Shown one piece after another: positions 33,214 to 44,810 of a stretch of DNA of 64,000 nt. The stretch comes from Capronia americana (Eukaryota > Ascomycota > Eurotiomycetes > Chaetothyriales > Herpotrichiellaceae), in the NCBI GenBank assembly GCA_016110215.1, contig JADWQD010000006.1, forward strand, positions 1,674,001 through 1,738,000, written 5' to 3'. Each line of letters begins with the position of its first letter. Positions within the stretch are counted from its first letter, which is position 1. The notes below the pieces were generated by a model. It was given only the letters and a program-made list of their open reading frames with translations, did no database searches and was not told where the DNA came from. The translations under genes and the position numbers were made by a program.

Positions 33214-34323
33214 TCAATCGCATTTCACAAGCCGCGTGATCCTCAATTCGACCGGGCTGCACTGCGCGGCCCAATTCTCGGTGTAGAGATTGTAAAAGTC
33301 ACCGCTGAGGCATTGCCAGAACGTGGTCGATCCGCCCAGCGCTAACGTCATCACACCGTCGAGTTGCCCGTCGTCATCGCCGTCTTCATCTCCGGCTTGT
33401 TGTGGCGAAGTCGAAGCCGAAGGGTCAGGTACCGGACATAAGCTCCACCCGGAGGTGTAGATGGCGCCTGACTGGGGAGGGCCGTCGAATTGGAATTGGT
33501 AGTTGGAGGCAATGTAGCCCGTTCGGTTCAGGCCGTCGTAGAGATTGCTGTCCTGGAGGTGCAGTTGCAGAGTGGAATCTGTCAGGCAGGAGACGAGGGC
33601 CAGTCTGGTAAGGGGTTCATCTGTGGTGGTTGTGGAAGGAGCTGGAGATGATGTGGTGGCGGTGGCGTTGGTGGTACTGTTGCTGGCGTTGAGATTGCTG
33701 AATGCTGCAGATACAGCTGCATGTTGCGTTGTGTTTGTTGGTGCAGATGCGGGTTGGGTGGCGATTGTTGGTGGTGCTACCGATGTCGGCGCAGTCCGTC
33801 TCGTCGAGATCCCACAAGCTTGCTCAATCACCGTTGGGGGCTTGCTGGTCACAGCTGGGGTCGGCAATGGAGGAAATGGTGAATCAGAGTTCGAACATAT
33901 CGTGTCCGTTGTTGCTGAATCAGTTGGTCCTTCAGTGGCCATTGGTCCCTGGATCTGTCCGTCCCCAATCTGCGTCACTGGTGGGAGAGTCGCCACCGAA
34001 GGTGTAGGCGTCTCCATGCTGATGGGCACTGTGTGCATTCCACCTTGGACTTGTCCGTCGTCAATCTGGTCGACTGTGCCGACTGTGAATACTGGGGGAG
34101 GAGGTTGTTCCCTCCTTTGCAATGTCTGCGAAGGGCTCGATGACGAAGATGGAAGGGATATGTTCATGACTGCAATGCCGAAGGCCGACGGGAATGAACC
34201 TGTGCATCCTGGTGGAGACGGTGCCGACGGCGATATTAATTCTGTGACGGCTTGTCGTGGCCCGATCGGCGAAGCGTATATGACGGCGGCGAACCCGAGT
34301 ATAAGCGATGTGGCGGCTATCAT
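33214..34323 (-). CDS. PIR-type cell-wall glycoprotein
   Basis: Single exon of 369 residues. The N-terminus is a secretion signal (MIAATSLILGFAAVIYAS), and a dibasic Kex2-type site (RR, 70-71) follows. Two PIR motifs are present, QIDDGQVQG (about 86-94) and QIGDGQIQG (about 118-126); the glutamines of such motifs form alkali-labile ester links to beta-1,3-glucan. Next comes a long Ser/Thr/Pro/Asn-rich, probably O-glycosylated stretch. The C-terminal part carries a four-cysteine domain (C in VSCLTDS, WSLCPV, FWQCLSGD, AAQCSP) as in Pir4-like proteins. No GPI-anchor tail is seen. Expected in the cell wall. Confidence 0.9.
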   Translation of the reverse strand: MIAATSLILGFAAVIYASPIGPRQAVTELISPSAPSPPGCTGSFPSAFGIAVMNISLPSSSSSPSQTLQRREQPPPPVFTVGTVDQIDDGQVQGGMHTVPISMETPTPSVATLPPVTQIGDGQIQGPMATEGPTDSATTDTICSNSDSPFPPLPTPAVTSKPPTVIEQACGISTRRTAPTSVAPPTIATQPASAPTNTTQHAAVSAAFSNLNASNSTTNATATTSSPAPSTTTTDEPLTRLALVSCLTDSTLQLHLQDSNLYDGLNRTGYIASNYQFQFDGPPQSGAIYTSGWSLCPVPDPSASTSPQQAGDEDGDDDGQLDGVMTLALGGSTTFWQCLSGDFYNLYTENWAAQCSPVELRITRLVKCD

Positions 34324-35133
34324 TGTTCAGAGCAATGGGGATTGGGTCAATGATAATGTGGTAAATAATGCTGATAATTAGTACTTCAAGGAGGGAGAGC
34401 TGTTTGCTTTGGTCTGGGAACAGTTCACCATCGCAATCTGTCTGTTGATATACCTGCATGAAGCACAGCCCAACGAACCAACCTCCTAGGAACCGGCAGG
34501 CTGGGGAACGCGAAGATTTATCACGGAGCCGCATGCGAGGGCGTGCTGCATAACTGGAAAACAGCACTGGCCACAGGCTGTCCAACGCGACGAGGCTGAG
34601 TGACGAGGCTGACGAGTTCCAGGAGGTGGTCGGGGAATTTGCCGAGAAGAACCGCGATTTCAAAGCGCGTCCATGATTGGCTGCTCAGTAAGGGCTGTAA
34701 TGTCCCTTTGCTTCCCCGTACCAAAGTCGGTGCCAAGTTCGCCGAGTACTGCACAGTATTCGGCTGGACCTCGTATTTTGGTTTTTTGACAAGCCTCGGT
34801 TAAATGGGTCAAAGGGAGTCAGTCAACTCGGTCTCCGCATGGAGGGAGAGCACGATCGACGGTGATATGATTACTTTCACAAGAGCTTCCTGTCGACTAC
34901 CTCTCTCCTGTGTAGTCTGTAAGGGGCTTCTCATTACTTGTGGTCGTCACTACTGACAATCTGACACCCTCATTCGCTTTCCCTTTCTGACAAGTGCGTG
35001 TATCCGGCCGTAAGCATTGCTCACTGGATTGATTACTTCTGGCTTCGGTAGCTCTTTGCCGCGCACATATACCAAAATCCTCCGACAACGATACTTGCTC
35101 TCTTTCATTCTGAAAATTGGTCACATCGCAGTC
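34324..35133. promoter_or_regulatory. Divergent region between PIR and PEX11-like genes
   Basis: About 0.8 kb with the promoters of two divergent genes; no extra coding signal supported. Confidence 0.35.
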
Positions 35134-36114
35134 ATGTCCAGCAACGAAGTCGCCAATCCAGACCCCAGCGTGGTCCCTCAAAATCCTGCCGAGGTGAAGG
35201 GTGAGGTCGAACCCGTCAAGCCGGGGCTGACTCCGGCATTGAGCAAGGTGCCCAGTGAAGTCAAAACCACCATCTCCAAAGCCGACGAGACCATAATACG
35301 TATCAGCAAGTATGCGATCCAATCTGTGGGCTATCTGGCGCAGGACGGGGCACACTGACGCGTGTGAAACAGACTGATCAAGACAACCGCGGGCTTGGGC
35401 GCAGCCCTCTCAACCTTGAACTATGCAATCTACCTCGCGGCTTACCTACACGCGAACTCGCCGACACGCGCCGCGGTCATTGCGTATATATCTCGGCTCA
35501 TCGGTCGCACGCCTCAGAAGCTTCCCGCCGGTGTCCTCACGCCTACCGCTCCCACCTCGTTCCTGACTCCATTAGGAGCCTTGATCTCGGATACGCGCAC
35601 CTCGCTGCGCTTGACAGGGCTCCTTCCTCTATACATATGGCTGAAGACGCTCCTTTCCAAGAAGTCGTCCAAGGATATGGACCCGGCTCTTCACCGGATT
35701 GCGCTGGTGCAGTGTGCCGGCTACCTCGGGTTCCAGGCGTTGGAGAACGTCTACCACCTGGCCGGTAAGGGCGTTGTGCCCGTAACATTCCTCGAGAAGC
35801 GTGGAGGCGTGGCGAAATGGGTTGCCTGGAGCTGTCGCGCGTGGACCGTGGGCGTGGCAAGCGACTTCCTCCGCCTCTGGCGCGAGGCCGAGCTCAACAA
35901 AGAGAAGCGACGAAGCCTGTCGGCAAAGGAGCAAGAAGACTTTGACCGCAAATGGTGGACAGAGTTCATGGTGGCGGCGTATTGGATGCCAGTTGCAGTC
36001 CACTACAGTCTGTTCCCCGCGGGCATTCCGGGCATGAACACTGGCTTGGTCGGTTTCTTCGGTTTGATGGCTGGGCTGAACAACTTCAAGAATCAATGGG
36101 CTGCCACTGCTTGA
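35134..36114 (+). CDS. PEX11-family peroxisomal membrane protein (PEX11C-like)
   Basis: Exons join(35134..35309, 35373..36114) give 305 residues. After an acidic, disordered first 55 residues, the pattern IIRISKLIKTTAGLGAAL begins the PEX11 fold (amphipathic helix at the membrane), followed by hydrophobic segments and a WxxxLRLWREAEL-type helix. Family members tubulate and divide peroxisomes. The splice at AGCAA|GTATGC restores SKLIKT, in agreement with the family; without it a stop follows. The start at 35134 (MSSNEV) is the first ATG in good context. Probably a peroxisome-proliferation gene with no link to the clusters. Confidence 0.85.
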
Positions 36115-36629
36115 GCGTGGCAAGGGAGAAGCACGGGTCACAGGTTTCAAGCCTTGTCGGGTGGTGGTCTGCATCATGTCCTAGCACAATCAGATTGCAC
36201 ATTTGTCGAGCACATAGTACGCACTCCTTGTCTCCATAGGTGTCGGAGTTCCTAGCAAAATGGGCCGTCAGCAGGTACAAACTTTCCTGTCAGCAAGTCG
36301 TTGACAAGCCTAGGATTGCGGCAAGAACTGCGTGGTTTCTCGTAACCTGCACTGCCAATTGGCGCACAGCGTGGCTTCGAGGCTCGAGACCATCTTCCCC
36401 ACGATCGTGTTTCTATTCGTGTCTTACCCCGGGATTCGCTGTGACTTCGGTGTATTTCCTTATTCGTTTGCAGCATCCAACTCTTAATGACCTTGCATCT
36501 TACGCCCTTGCCGTCGCGATAATATGGTCTCCATGTTGCAATGCCGTGTCAGCGATGGAATCTCTCTGTATGAATCCTCAGCATGCCCCATTCCTGCCTT
36601 CCTCCTTGTGCGGATGTTTTGATAGCGAG
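36115..36629. other. Gap upstream of regulator gene
   Basis: About 0.5 kb; an open frame runs through much of it into the regulator's first exon but has no domain resemblance, so it is treated as leader/promoter. Confidence 0.3.
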
Positions 36630-39274
36630 ATGTCGGATGACTCGCATGTCCCTGAGCTCTCGAGCAGGGCGCCGTCATGCGCTCCCCAGGGCGGAAATCC
36701 AGCGAAAGGAAAGCGGATGACTGCAGGCGATCAGTCGAATCTGGCATGCTATACGTGTAGGAAGTCAGACTCACCTCAAACGTGCCGAAAGCATTTCTTG
36801 ACGCTAACAGTGAGGTAGACGCAAGGTCAAATGGTTCGTTCGACCAAGTGCTCTGTGCGCTTCATCCCACCTCTAACATTCCTCACTCCAAATAGCGACA
36901 AGACTCTACCGAACTGCGTCGTCTGCATGCGAAATGGCCAGCCCTGCTGCTATCCGAATGTCCAGCATAAGCCCGGCCCGAAACTTGGTAAGCGTATCCC
37001 CTTCTCTTCGAGTACAAATGATCAGGTCCCTCTAACGCGCGAGGTGTCGTCCACAGGGTCGCACTCGGCAAAACATCGAAAGCGATCTTCCTGGCGTGCC
37101 AACGTTGACTCTGTCAATCATGACGAAGACAACATGCAGGATCCTGCCTGTGCCACAATAAGGAATGAGCGACTCCAGCAGTCACCATCGGCTTTCTTTC
37201 AGGATGCCGAAAGCACCGCGGGATCCGCCGCCTCGAGTCCAGAGTCGACGACAGCACAGTCGTGGGTGTTTCATCATTTCCATGAGAACCAGTCATACAC
37301 GATTTCGTCGCCTCCCCTGTCAGAATCTGCAGTGCCCAAGGACCCGCTAGTCTCCAGAGCGCCCTCTCAGAACAACATGGCGTACATCTGTCAAGCGCTT
37401 GGTCTATCCAGGCAGATGCTGTCTACTTTGTAAGAGACGGGCGTATGGGATTTCGTGAGACGTTTGCTAATATCGTGCCCAGCATCCACACCTACTTTGA
37501 GAACATGACATTTCTGTCTCTGTTTCATAGGCCGACGTTTGACAATACAGTCTACAACACTGTAGACCTCAGTGTGGCCTCTACTCTTGTTGCGGCCATG
37601 TGCGCATTCGCCGCTCACTACATGGAGCCAACACAAGCAGCAGATTGTGGCGGGCTCGATTCGGCAAGAACAGAATCAATGTCCACCCCAGCTCGATTCT
37701 ATAAACTCGCTCGCTCGAGCATTCACATCCAGCTCGATCGCTGTGGTGACAGCAGACCACCCTTAGCCCTCCTTCAGGCCTATGTCCTAATCACATTCTA
37801 CGAAATGACGGTATCCGCACGAGGACGGGCTTGGAGGTCTTTGGGTGCCTGCGTCCGCATTGCGCATGAACTGGAGCTACACTTGACGGATGCAATGCTG
37901 CAAGGGAAGTCGGTAAAGGAACAAAACTCCCTGGCGCAGGCAAGCTCCTGGCTTCAAAAAGAGGAGCAGCGACGCGTTTGGTGGGCATTATACGAGCTTG
38001 ACATATTCGCCTCCACCGTTCGTAGGCGCCCTACGTCTATCCACGCTGGTGAACACGCCGTGCTTCTGCCAATCAGCGATGCAGACTGGTTCGAGGGCAA
38101 CCACCAGGCAAGCTGCTTCCTGGACCCCGACCCTCTTCATCGTACCCGGAAGCTCCTGGAAAGTGGAAATACTAGTGGAAAGGCCTGGTATCTTGTCGTG
38201 AACTCTCTGGTGCATGACGCGCACACTACCGCGAATCCGACTGCGCATTGCGATCGCATGGGCTCGAGGCAAGATATGGGACCGTCGTTTGGCAGGGCGG
38301 GCCCTGAGCCAGTAGACGAGCGAAAACTGGCAGTTCTGGATGATTTCCTGCTGTACTTCAAGACCGTTCTACCGAAGGATCTAGCATATGAAGGCGGCTA
38401 TCTATCCTTTTCCATCTCTGCCGCATACGGCGGGCCGTCCGCAACCCAAGATTGCAGCATACAACTGATTCACGCCATGGTTCACTTGGGGAAATTGATG
38501 GTGTTCCATCATTTTTGCAGCCAGAAAAGTGCTCAATTACCGCCTGGAGACCAAGACCTCACTGATTGCCTCTCGCTGGATCAACCATCGGTAGCCGAAA
38601 AGCTTCGAGCAATGCTGGGCTTCACGAATGATCAGGCGGCCTGGGACAGATACCTTGGGGCAGCAGAAGAGATCATGCGCGTGATTCGAAACGCATCTCC
38701 AAATCACATACGATATGGTCATCCGCTCCTGGCGAGTACATTCTGGATCGTCGCAGCCACGCAGATCTTCAAGAAGACATTCGCGAGAGACGAAGCCGCA
38801 CAGGAGCTGGCGCAGTCCAATTTCGACCTCCTGAGGCTTACTCTTGATCACAGTCACAGATTCTGGAACACGTCCGATCTGATGGTGAAGAACATCGACA
38901 CCCTTGACACACGACTCACTGAGCTGAAGGCCAGGCTGACTGGAGGGCATCAAAGCGCCCGGCGGCCGCAAAGACGTACTGAAGAGACAGGCCTTTCTCA
39001 CACTAGCGTATGTCGCTCCACTGCCGACGTGGGACACCTTCCCTTGGATCAAAGCGATAACACGATAATCGGCTCGCCTGTCAACATGCCACCAACTGTA
39101 TTTGACTTTGGTGGGACAGGCAACTATCCGATGAACCCAGAGTGGCCAGCAGACATTGACAGGCCTAACGACAGTGAACTGCATGCTTTCATGTATGATT
39201 TTTGTGGCGATAACTGGGACGTATGGGGGCAGGAGCTGACAGACCTCTTCCCTTCAACATTGGCTTCGACTTGA
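36630..39274 (+). CDS. Zn2Cys6 transcription factor with split DNA-binding domain
   Basis: Exons join(36630..36763, 36819..36833, 36896..36987, 37057..37429, 37483..39274) give 801 residues. The zinc cluster is C40-x2-C43-x6-C50-x6-C57-x2-C60-x6-C67, built from three exons. Exon 2 is a 15-nt microexon encoding the basic RKVK stretch. A GPKLGSHSAKHRKR basic linker is followed by a low-complexity part and the fungal-specific middle-homology domain (about 230-560; FHRPTF, LGACVRIAHELELH, RRVWWALYELD). The donor of intron 1 (GTCAGA) is weak; an alternative (GTAGGA with acceptor at 36815) would give a spacing of five and was disfavoured. The targets are unknown. Confidence 0.83.
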
Positions 39275-39412
39275 TGCTCTGCAATACAGGCTGCGCAGGA
39301 GCTCTGCCGACTGTTTCCCCAACCTCAACCAGCACGGTATTCGCCACAAAAGCAACGTCCAGAGGTGATGTTCTTTGCTTGAATGCTCGTTGACATTGTA
39401 ACAATAACCGGG

Positions 39413-39433
39413 TATATATATATATATATATAT
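39413..39433. repeat. TA microsatellite
   Basis: About ten TA repeats between the convergent ends of the regulator and the NmrA-like gene; the last ones reach the NmrA stop. Confidence 0.8.
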
Positions 39434-40447
39434 CAGATGTCTTGATGCGATTTCAAGAAGTCCCCGAGTCCAACTGACTTGATATCCGGATACAGTTTGT
39501 TGTCCAGTTTCGTCATCATGGTCTTCTGGGACATTTGATGTATCTGGTAAGTATACCCCATCCACAGCCAAAACTGGGACAATCCCAGCTCCTGCTGACT
39601 GGCGGCGGCAGCCTTCTTCAGATCCTCGGCAGTACCTTGACGTTCGAGTCGGACGGCAACGCCCTTTTCCTTTTCATAAATTGCTGCAATCTCCTTGATG
39701 CTGTACTCCCAACTGCAGTATCGGTACACCCCCGGCTCGCGAGACTCGTCGCATACCAAAGCCGCGGTGAACTCGGCCGCCTCTTGCTCCGTGGTGATCT
39801 GCCATTTCTCGTCCCCAGTGCCCCAATACTCGGCCTTGGGAGTGCCCTGGTTCGAGTCCCAAACACCGTGTGTGGCGGGATTAAAGACACCGTGCCCGGG
39901 CAGGGAGAAAAACGTCTCGGCGAAGAATCCGATGAAGATATAAAACGGCTTGATCTTGGAGGACATGGCAAGCTGGCGCTGGGTGGCAAGGAACAGGTCA
40001 TAGTAGACAATGTCACCCCAGTCGAGGGCGGTCCAGTCGAGGTTCCATGCGGCAGGAATGAATCGCTATATGCGCAGAGTCACACCAATGTCAGCTGCAC
40101 AGCCCAGCCGGTCGATCTTTGGAGGGCTCTCGTCGGAGATGGTCGAAGCTCACCGATATACCTTGCTCCTCCATCAGTCGCACCAGTAGCAGTTGACCGT
40201 CCAGTACAAGTTCGGGCACGGGCCCATACGCACATATGACGGCGTCGACGCCCTCGAGCGCCTTCCTGATGGCCGGGACATCGTGCCACGCCTCCATATC
40301 GTGGAAGCTTTCCAGGGCTTGCAATTTCTCGGGAGCCATCTTCGACTTGTGCCTGGCAAGGCCGCGCACTTGGGCTCCGCGCTGCCGAAGAGGTTCGATC
40401 AGCTTTTGGCCAATATTGCCCGTGACTCCAACGATGAGAATCAACAT
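39433..40447 (-). CDS. NmrA-like/isoflavone-reductase-type NAD(P)-binding protein
   Basis: Exons on the minus strand are 40447..40154 and 40065..39433, giving 308 residues. The N-terminal Rossmann motif is GVTGNIG (G-x-x-G-x-x-G), and the RRGAQVRGLAR-type strand-helix typical of atypical SDRs follows. RFIPAAWNLDW after the splice matches the family's (R)F-x-P-S-x-(W/F) block. Members are either reductases of small phenolics or redox sensors such as NmrA. There is no Y-x-x-x-K, as expected for NmrA types. The intron donor GTGAGC and acceptor ATATAG are clean and in phase. Role here unknown. Confidence 0.86.
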
Positions 40448-42288
40448 GTTGGCGCTGGAAGGGGCGCGTGTCAATTCTATGCAATGCTATGCGAAATTCG
40501 GGGGGCTTATTTCTTGGACCCTTGTGATGTTTCGCACTTTAAGAGAATAAAGAGCAGTCCGGTTCAACGAGTACCTTTTCAGCAGCCCGAGCTGGTAATG
40601 AGTACAACGAGAGGCTCTATGCTCCCTGGCTGCCGACAGAGGTCGGCCTAATTTACATGTTTCCACGTCTTCCCACCTTTCTCGAAGAGCCAGCCAGCCA
40701 GCCTCGGTGATCCCTCGCGGCCGGGCCAATTTTTGCAGTCTTTGCTTTCTCCACGAAACGAAGCTTTCCAATGAGCGGAGACCCCACGGGGTGGGCGATT
40801 GCAGGATTGGTCCAGTGCAGGCCTGATCCGGCAGATTGTAGTCATTTCGTCTACCGTCCGTTTCTCGAGTCCCGGCGGCGGCCAAGGCACATACATGGCT
40901 TGGGGTTGGGGTTGGGCTTGTCAAAACGCTGTATTGAGTACCTAGGATATCCTACCGAGCTATGTACAAACGTCCCGAAAACACTGGATTTCGCGTCAAT
41001 TTCCGTGGTTGTAGTCCAAACACTGCCAGACGACCACCACCACCACAAACTTGCCCCTCCTCTCCTCCGCTCGTCTCGTCTCGGTCGATCTTCATCCCAT
41101 CGCCCACACACCCTGGATGTCCGAGCGAGGAGCACACAGGCACGCACAAAGCTAACCTGGGTTAGGTAGGTAGACAGCAGACAGACACAAAGAGACACAG
41201 GCATATCATTTGAAATCGGCGGAACAAGTCCCGCTGGATGACAAACTCGTGCCCTTGATACCCGTTGGTGCTTGTATTGCATGTCCTTCCTTGCTTGGAA
41301 CCGGGCGTAGCGGATTCGATTCGATTCGATTGGACTGCATTGGATCTTGGGATCTGGGGATCTTTACTCCGTACGTACGTACGTACGAACGAACGTACCT
41401 ACATATCTACATATCTATCTACGCAGTATGCGTGCTCGTCCTATAAGGAGAACCGAGGACGTACAGATGTAAGGAATTACAGAATACTCTGCCTTCGTGC
41501 GGCGAGGAGTTCGAGCAGGAAGATGGTTACCTCGACGGCCACGGGCACGGGCAGGAGTGACGCGGTGGCGATGTCTGAATGCTCGATGCCAACAAATGAA
41601 TGACTCGACGAGATTTCCGTGGCGCACACAGAAATCTTACATTTGCATATGCATGAACATAAGCATAAGGGTTGATTAATTAAACAAAAACAATTGTGGC
41701 CTTCGTCGCCAATGTCGTATAACGGAATACAACGCACACTACATGGCAAACCGCAACTCACACGGACTTGCATCGGGAGATGACCGAGGTGCTTCAGAAA
41801 CGCCTCCCGCCGCGAGTATCGAGGGTGCATGGAGCGAGGGCGGTAAAATTCCATGTTGGTTGCTAATTCGCACAGGAAACGTACAACACGGCAATACAGT
41901 CTGTGTATGTCACGCTGTAACTAACGTAAATCGATTTGCCATGGCTCGGTTGTCGGTGTCGGTCTATTTGACGGGGTAATTTTGGCTCGGCCTCACATCG
42001 CCCATCAGACCAAATTCAGCCGCCAATGCCGGCCTTTGCTTTGGTTGAAGCTTGAAATGACGGCCAGCTACGACGTGCGTCTGGCTCGTACGGTTGGCTG
42101 GCGGTGATCACGACGAACACTCTGTAGGTTGTCGATTGGGTGTTCCAACTCCAGCCATGTCCATGACAGACAAGTCATGCTCATATAAAGGATGAGGCCC
42201 ACGCAGGCGTGCATGTTATGAGTAGAGAATACGATCTCCCCACACACTCGGTATCCTCGTTGCTAGAACACCAGTGCCAACAACTGAA
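40448..42288. promoter_or_regulatory. Long divergent intergenic region
   Basis: About 1.8 kb between the NmrA-like and amidohydrolase starts. It has a GATTC run near 41316-41336, a (GTAC/GAAC)n tetranucleotide run at 41371-41400 and one GGCGGAA near 41218. No gene is supported. Confidence 0.35.
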
Positions 42289-43725
42289 ATGCCAGGATAT
42301 CTGATTAAGAACGGACGCGTCCTTACCTGGAGCAAGGATAGAAAGTCTTCATTTCCTCAAGTGGACGTCCTTGTGGAGGGACAACGCATCTCCCAGATCG
42401 GGCCAAACCTAGATGTCAAGGATCAAGAGATAGAGATCATCGATGCGACAGGGTATATCGTGACTCCGGGGTTTATCGACGGACACCGGCATGTCTTCCA
42501 GTCGCAGCTTCGCTCCACCGTCAGCAATCACACGCTGCTCGAGTATTGCGCCCACCTGCTTCAAGGACGTATGGTCTTCCTCGATGCCGACGACATGTAC
42601 CTCTCGCAGCTATCGGGTCTTACGGAAGCCGTCTCCTGCGGCGTCACGACGGTCCTGGACCACTCGCACGTGGTGACAACCCCTGAACGGGCCGAGCGCT
42701 GCATCCAAGCCACGATCAAGTCTGGGATTAGAAGCGTATATTGCGCTTCTCCATTCGCCATCCCCACGTCCCTCAACCCCATGAAGCTGCCCGACATGTC
42801 GATCCGGCACAAGGAGCAAATCGACCTGTTCAAGGCTCTCTTGAGACAACAACCTCTGGGCGGGCCAGCGAACGACGGACGCCTCACCCTCGGTTTAGGT
42901 TTCGATACCATGCATTGGATTCCGGAGGACGAGGCACGCGAGATCCTGACCTTCGTCAAGGAGAACAACATCCCAGTGACGATGCATGACGTGCCACGGT
43001 ACAATCTGCCTAGCCTGGCTTTTCTGCGCGATAAGTCCATGCCACTTCCGGCGCGAATCACGTTCTCTCACACGTGCGAACCCGCCGCGAAGGACATCCA
43101 ATTCGTCAAGGAAAATCAGATCGGCATCGTCACCACGCCGGAATCCGAAATGGCCATGTCTCATGGCATCCCCTCGGCATTCGACTTCAACAGGACGCCA
43201 GGCTGTCGAGCCGGATTGGGCATCGACTCACCCGCCATAACGTCCGGGGACCTGTTCTTCCAGATGCGTCTCGTCCTGCAACAGCAAAGAATGCGCGAGA
43301 ATGCGACCTACCATGCCCGGGGAAAATTGCCGGACCTCGTCCCCGCTTGGACGGATGATGTGTTGTACATGGCGACGCTCGGGGGCGCGGCTGCAATCCA
43401 CTTGGAAAATGAGGTCGGGAGTCTCGAGGTCGGCAAGTTTGCGGACATCGTTCTTATCAAGAGGGACTCGCCATCCATGGTCGCGGCGGTCGATCTAGGG
43501 GCCGCGCTGGTGACGCATGCGGCTCCCTCGGACGTAGATACCGTGCTGATCAACGGCGAGGTCGTCAAGCGAGGGGGCAAGCTGTTAAGGGTGGACTGGG
43601 ATGAGTTCAAGGGACGATTGCAGAGCAATCGGGAGGAGTTGGAGAGGAGGTTCCAGAAGGTGGACTGGGAGTGGAACAAGAATGATTTGAAGGATTTGTG
43701 GCATGTCAGGGATGTGATGGAGTGA
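42289..43725 (+). CDS. Metal-dependent amidohydrolase (cytosine-deaminase/chlorohydrolase-like)
   Basis: Single exon of 478 residues. The N-terminal beta-sandwich strand (LIKNGRVLTWSKD) is followed by the metal-binding GFIDGHRH on strand 1, an EAVSCGVTTVLDHSHV segment, further histidines in PVTMHDVP and TFSHTCEP, and the late Asp in GLGIDSPA. The C-terminal sandwich closes with VGKFADIVLIKRDSP. This layout is that of the ATZ/TRZ-chlorohydrolase and 8-oxoguanine/cytosine deaminase subfamily, which hydrolyse amino or chloro groups from N-heterocycles or open cyclic amides. An upstream GTG (42274) is in frame, but ATG 42289 gives the natural start. Probably cytosolic; substrate unknown. Confidence 0.9.
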   Translation: MPGYLIKNGRVLTWSKDRKSSFPQVDVLVEGQRISQIGPNLDVKDQEIEIIDATGYIVTPGFIDGHRHVFQSQLRSTVSNHTLLEYCAHLLQGRMVFLDADDMYLSQLSGLTEAVSCGVTTVLDHSHVVTTPERAERCIQATIKSGIRSVYCASPFAIPTSLNPMKLPDMSIRHKEQIDLFKALLRQQPLGGPANDGRLTLGLGFDTMHWIPEDEAREILTFVKENNIPVTMHDVPRYNLPSLAFLRDKSMPLPARITFSHTCEPAAKDIQFVKENQIGIVTTPESEMAMSHGIPSAFDFNRTPGCRAGLGIDSPAITSGDLFFQMRLVLQQQRMRENATYHARGKLPDLVPAWTDDVLYMATLGGAAAIHLENEVGSLEVGKFADIVLIKRDSPSMVAAVDLGAALVTHAAPSDVDTVLINGEVVKRGGKLLRVDWDEFKGRLQSNREELERRFQKVDWEWNKNDLKDLWHVRDVME

Positions 43726-44469
43726 GAGTCTCGGGAGGTTGAGTCTGAGGTTGGCATGTTCGGGTCGTAGTTTGATGTGGTGGTCAGTCTACGTTAGTCA
43801 CAGGATGAATGTCCTCACCTTTGGCCCCCGAACAGCGGGACACTTACATGCCTCATTCTGAATATTTGAACCGTCCACTCGGCGCGACCTTGTCGGTCAT
43901 GGCTTCTAAGAAGTGAGTGTTGAATTCGCTGACCGCTCTTCCTTTGATGCTGGCATACCGTAGGATATGCTTGGAGCCGCAGAGAAGAGAGAAGGCGAGA
44001 TCGGAGTCGAGCGGCGCTGGGGCCTTGGCGCGCCTTCCGTCCGAGGTTATTCCGTATCCTCAACGTCATCGTTCTTGGCGGCCCCAATTGGAAGGCACCC
44101 TCCAACGTTGGGTGAGCAACAGCTCTACACGATCCCCAGTAATCATACTACCCTCCTTGAGGATGGTCGCGGAAAGAACCGATTCACTGACGGTGCATAA
44201 TCCATTGCAGACTCGCTGAAACTCCTGTCATCGAAGACCCAAAGTGCGCGGGCTTGGTTGGTGGCCCTTGAACAACGACCCCATTCTAAATTAATGCCTG
44301 AAGTCTCCATTCTTGCATGGCCTTGAGGAAGACACGACGACGGGCCATTTCCGAGAAGCACTGCCATGTTGGCATGTCTTTGGCAAAATGCATTGCAGCT
44401 TATCCACGACAGTAAATCCTGCCCCTTGCTCTAGCAATGCTCTGCAGGCCATGGCTGCTCGGCACCTAA
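43726..44469. other. Gap between amidohydrolase and small gene
   Basis: About 0.75 kb. Several frames of 70-100 codons are open on both strands, but none resembles a family and none is favoured. Confidence 0.25.
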
Positions 44470-44810
44470 TTAATCCCCAACACTGTTGAAATCCAAGGGC
44501 GCGGCCGTCCCCTGCTGGATCCTGCACAAATACCACCTCCCATTGTTCGGCCCTGGCACGCTCCAACGCCCGTTGTCGTAGGTCAAGTCCTTTTCGGCCT
44601 CCTTGTCGCGGGCTTGCCAGTCGTTCAGCCACGCGTACCAGCTATTGCCTTGGACGAACTGCCCGTCATGGGTTCCGCCGGACTGCTCGATCGTGTAAAT
44701 AGCCTGAGGCTTGGCTGCAGTTGGCGTTAGTTACCGAGTACGATCACGCAGGTCTTGAAGGCTTTGGGCAAAGGATACTACGTACGAACTGAGGTCGTGG
44801 ACTGGGACAT
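44470..44810 (-). CDS. Small protein of unknown function (89 aa)
   Basis: Exons on the minus strand are 44810..44786 and 44714..44470. The first exon encodes only MSQSTTSV; a GTACGT donor and a CTGCAG acceptor give a phase-consistent join. The protein is rich in Trp and Tyr (GNSWYAWLNDWQ, NGRWSVPGPNNGRWYLC) and lacks a signal peptide, membrane segment or known motif. Regular residue composition and the clean splice argue that it is real, although both exons are short. I do not recognise it. It is the only support for a gene in this 1.8-kb region. Confidence 0.6.

Noticed and set aside
39845..39865. tRNA-like T-loop sequence (GGTTCGAGTCC)
   Set aside because: It lies inside the NmrA-like coding exon, and no acceptor stem, D-arm or anticodon arm can be built around it.
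41371..41400. Regularly repeated GTAC/GAAC units, considered as a CRISPR-like or operator array
   Set aside because: It is a simple tetranucleotide microsatellite with no spacers; a fungal genome is not expected to hold CRISPR arrays.
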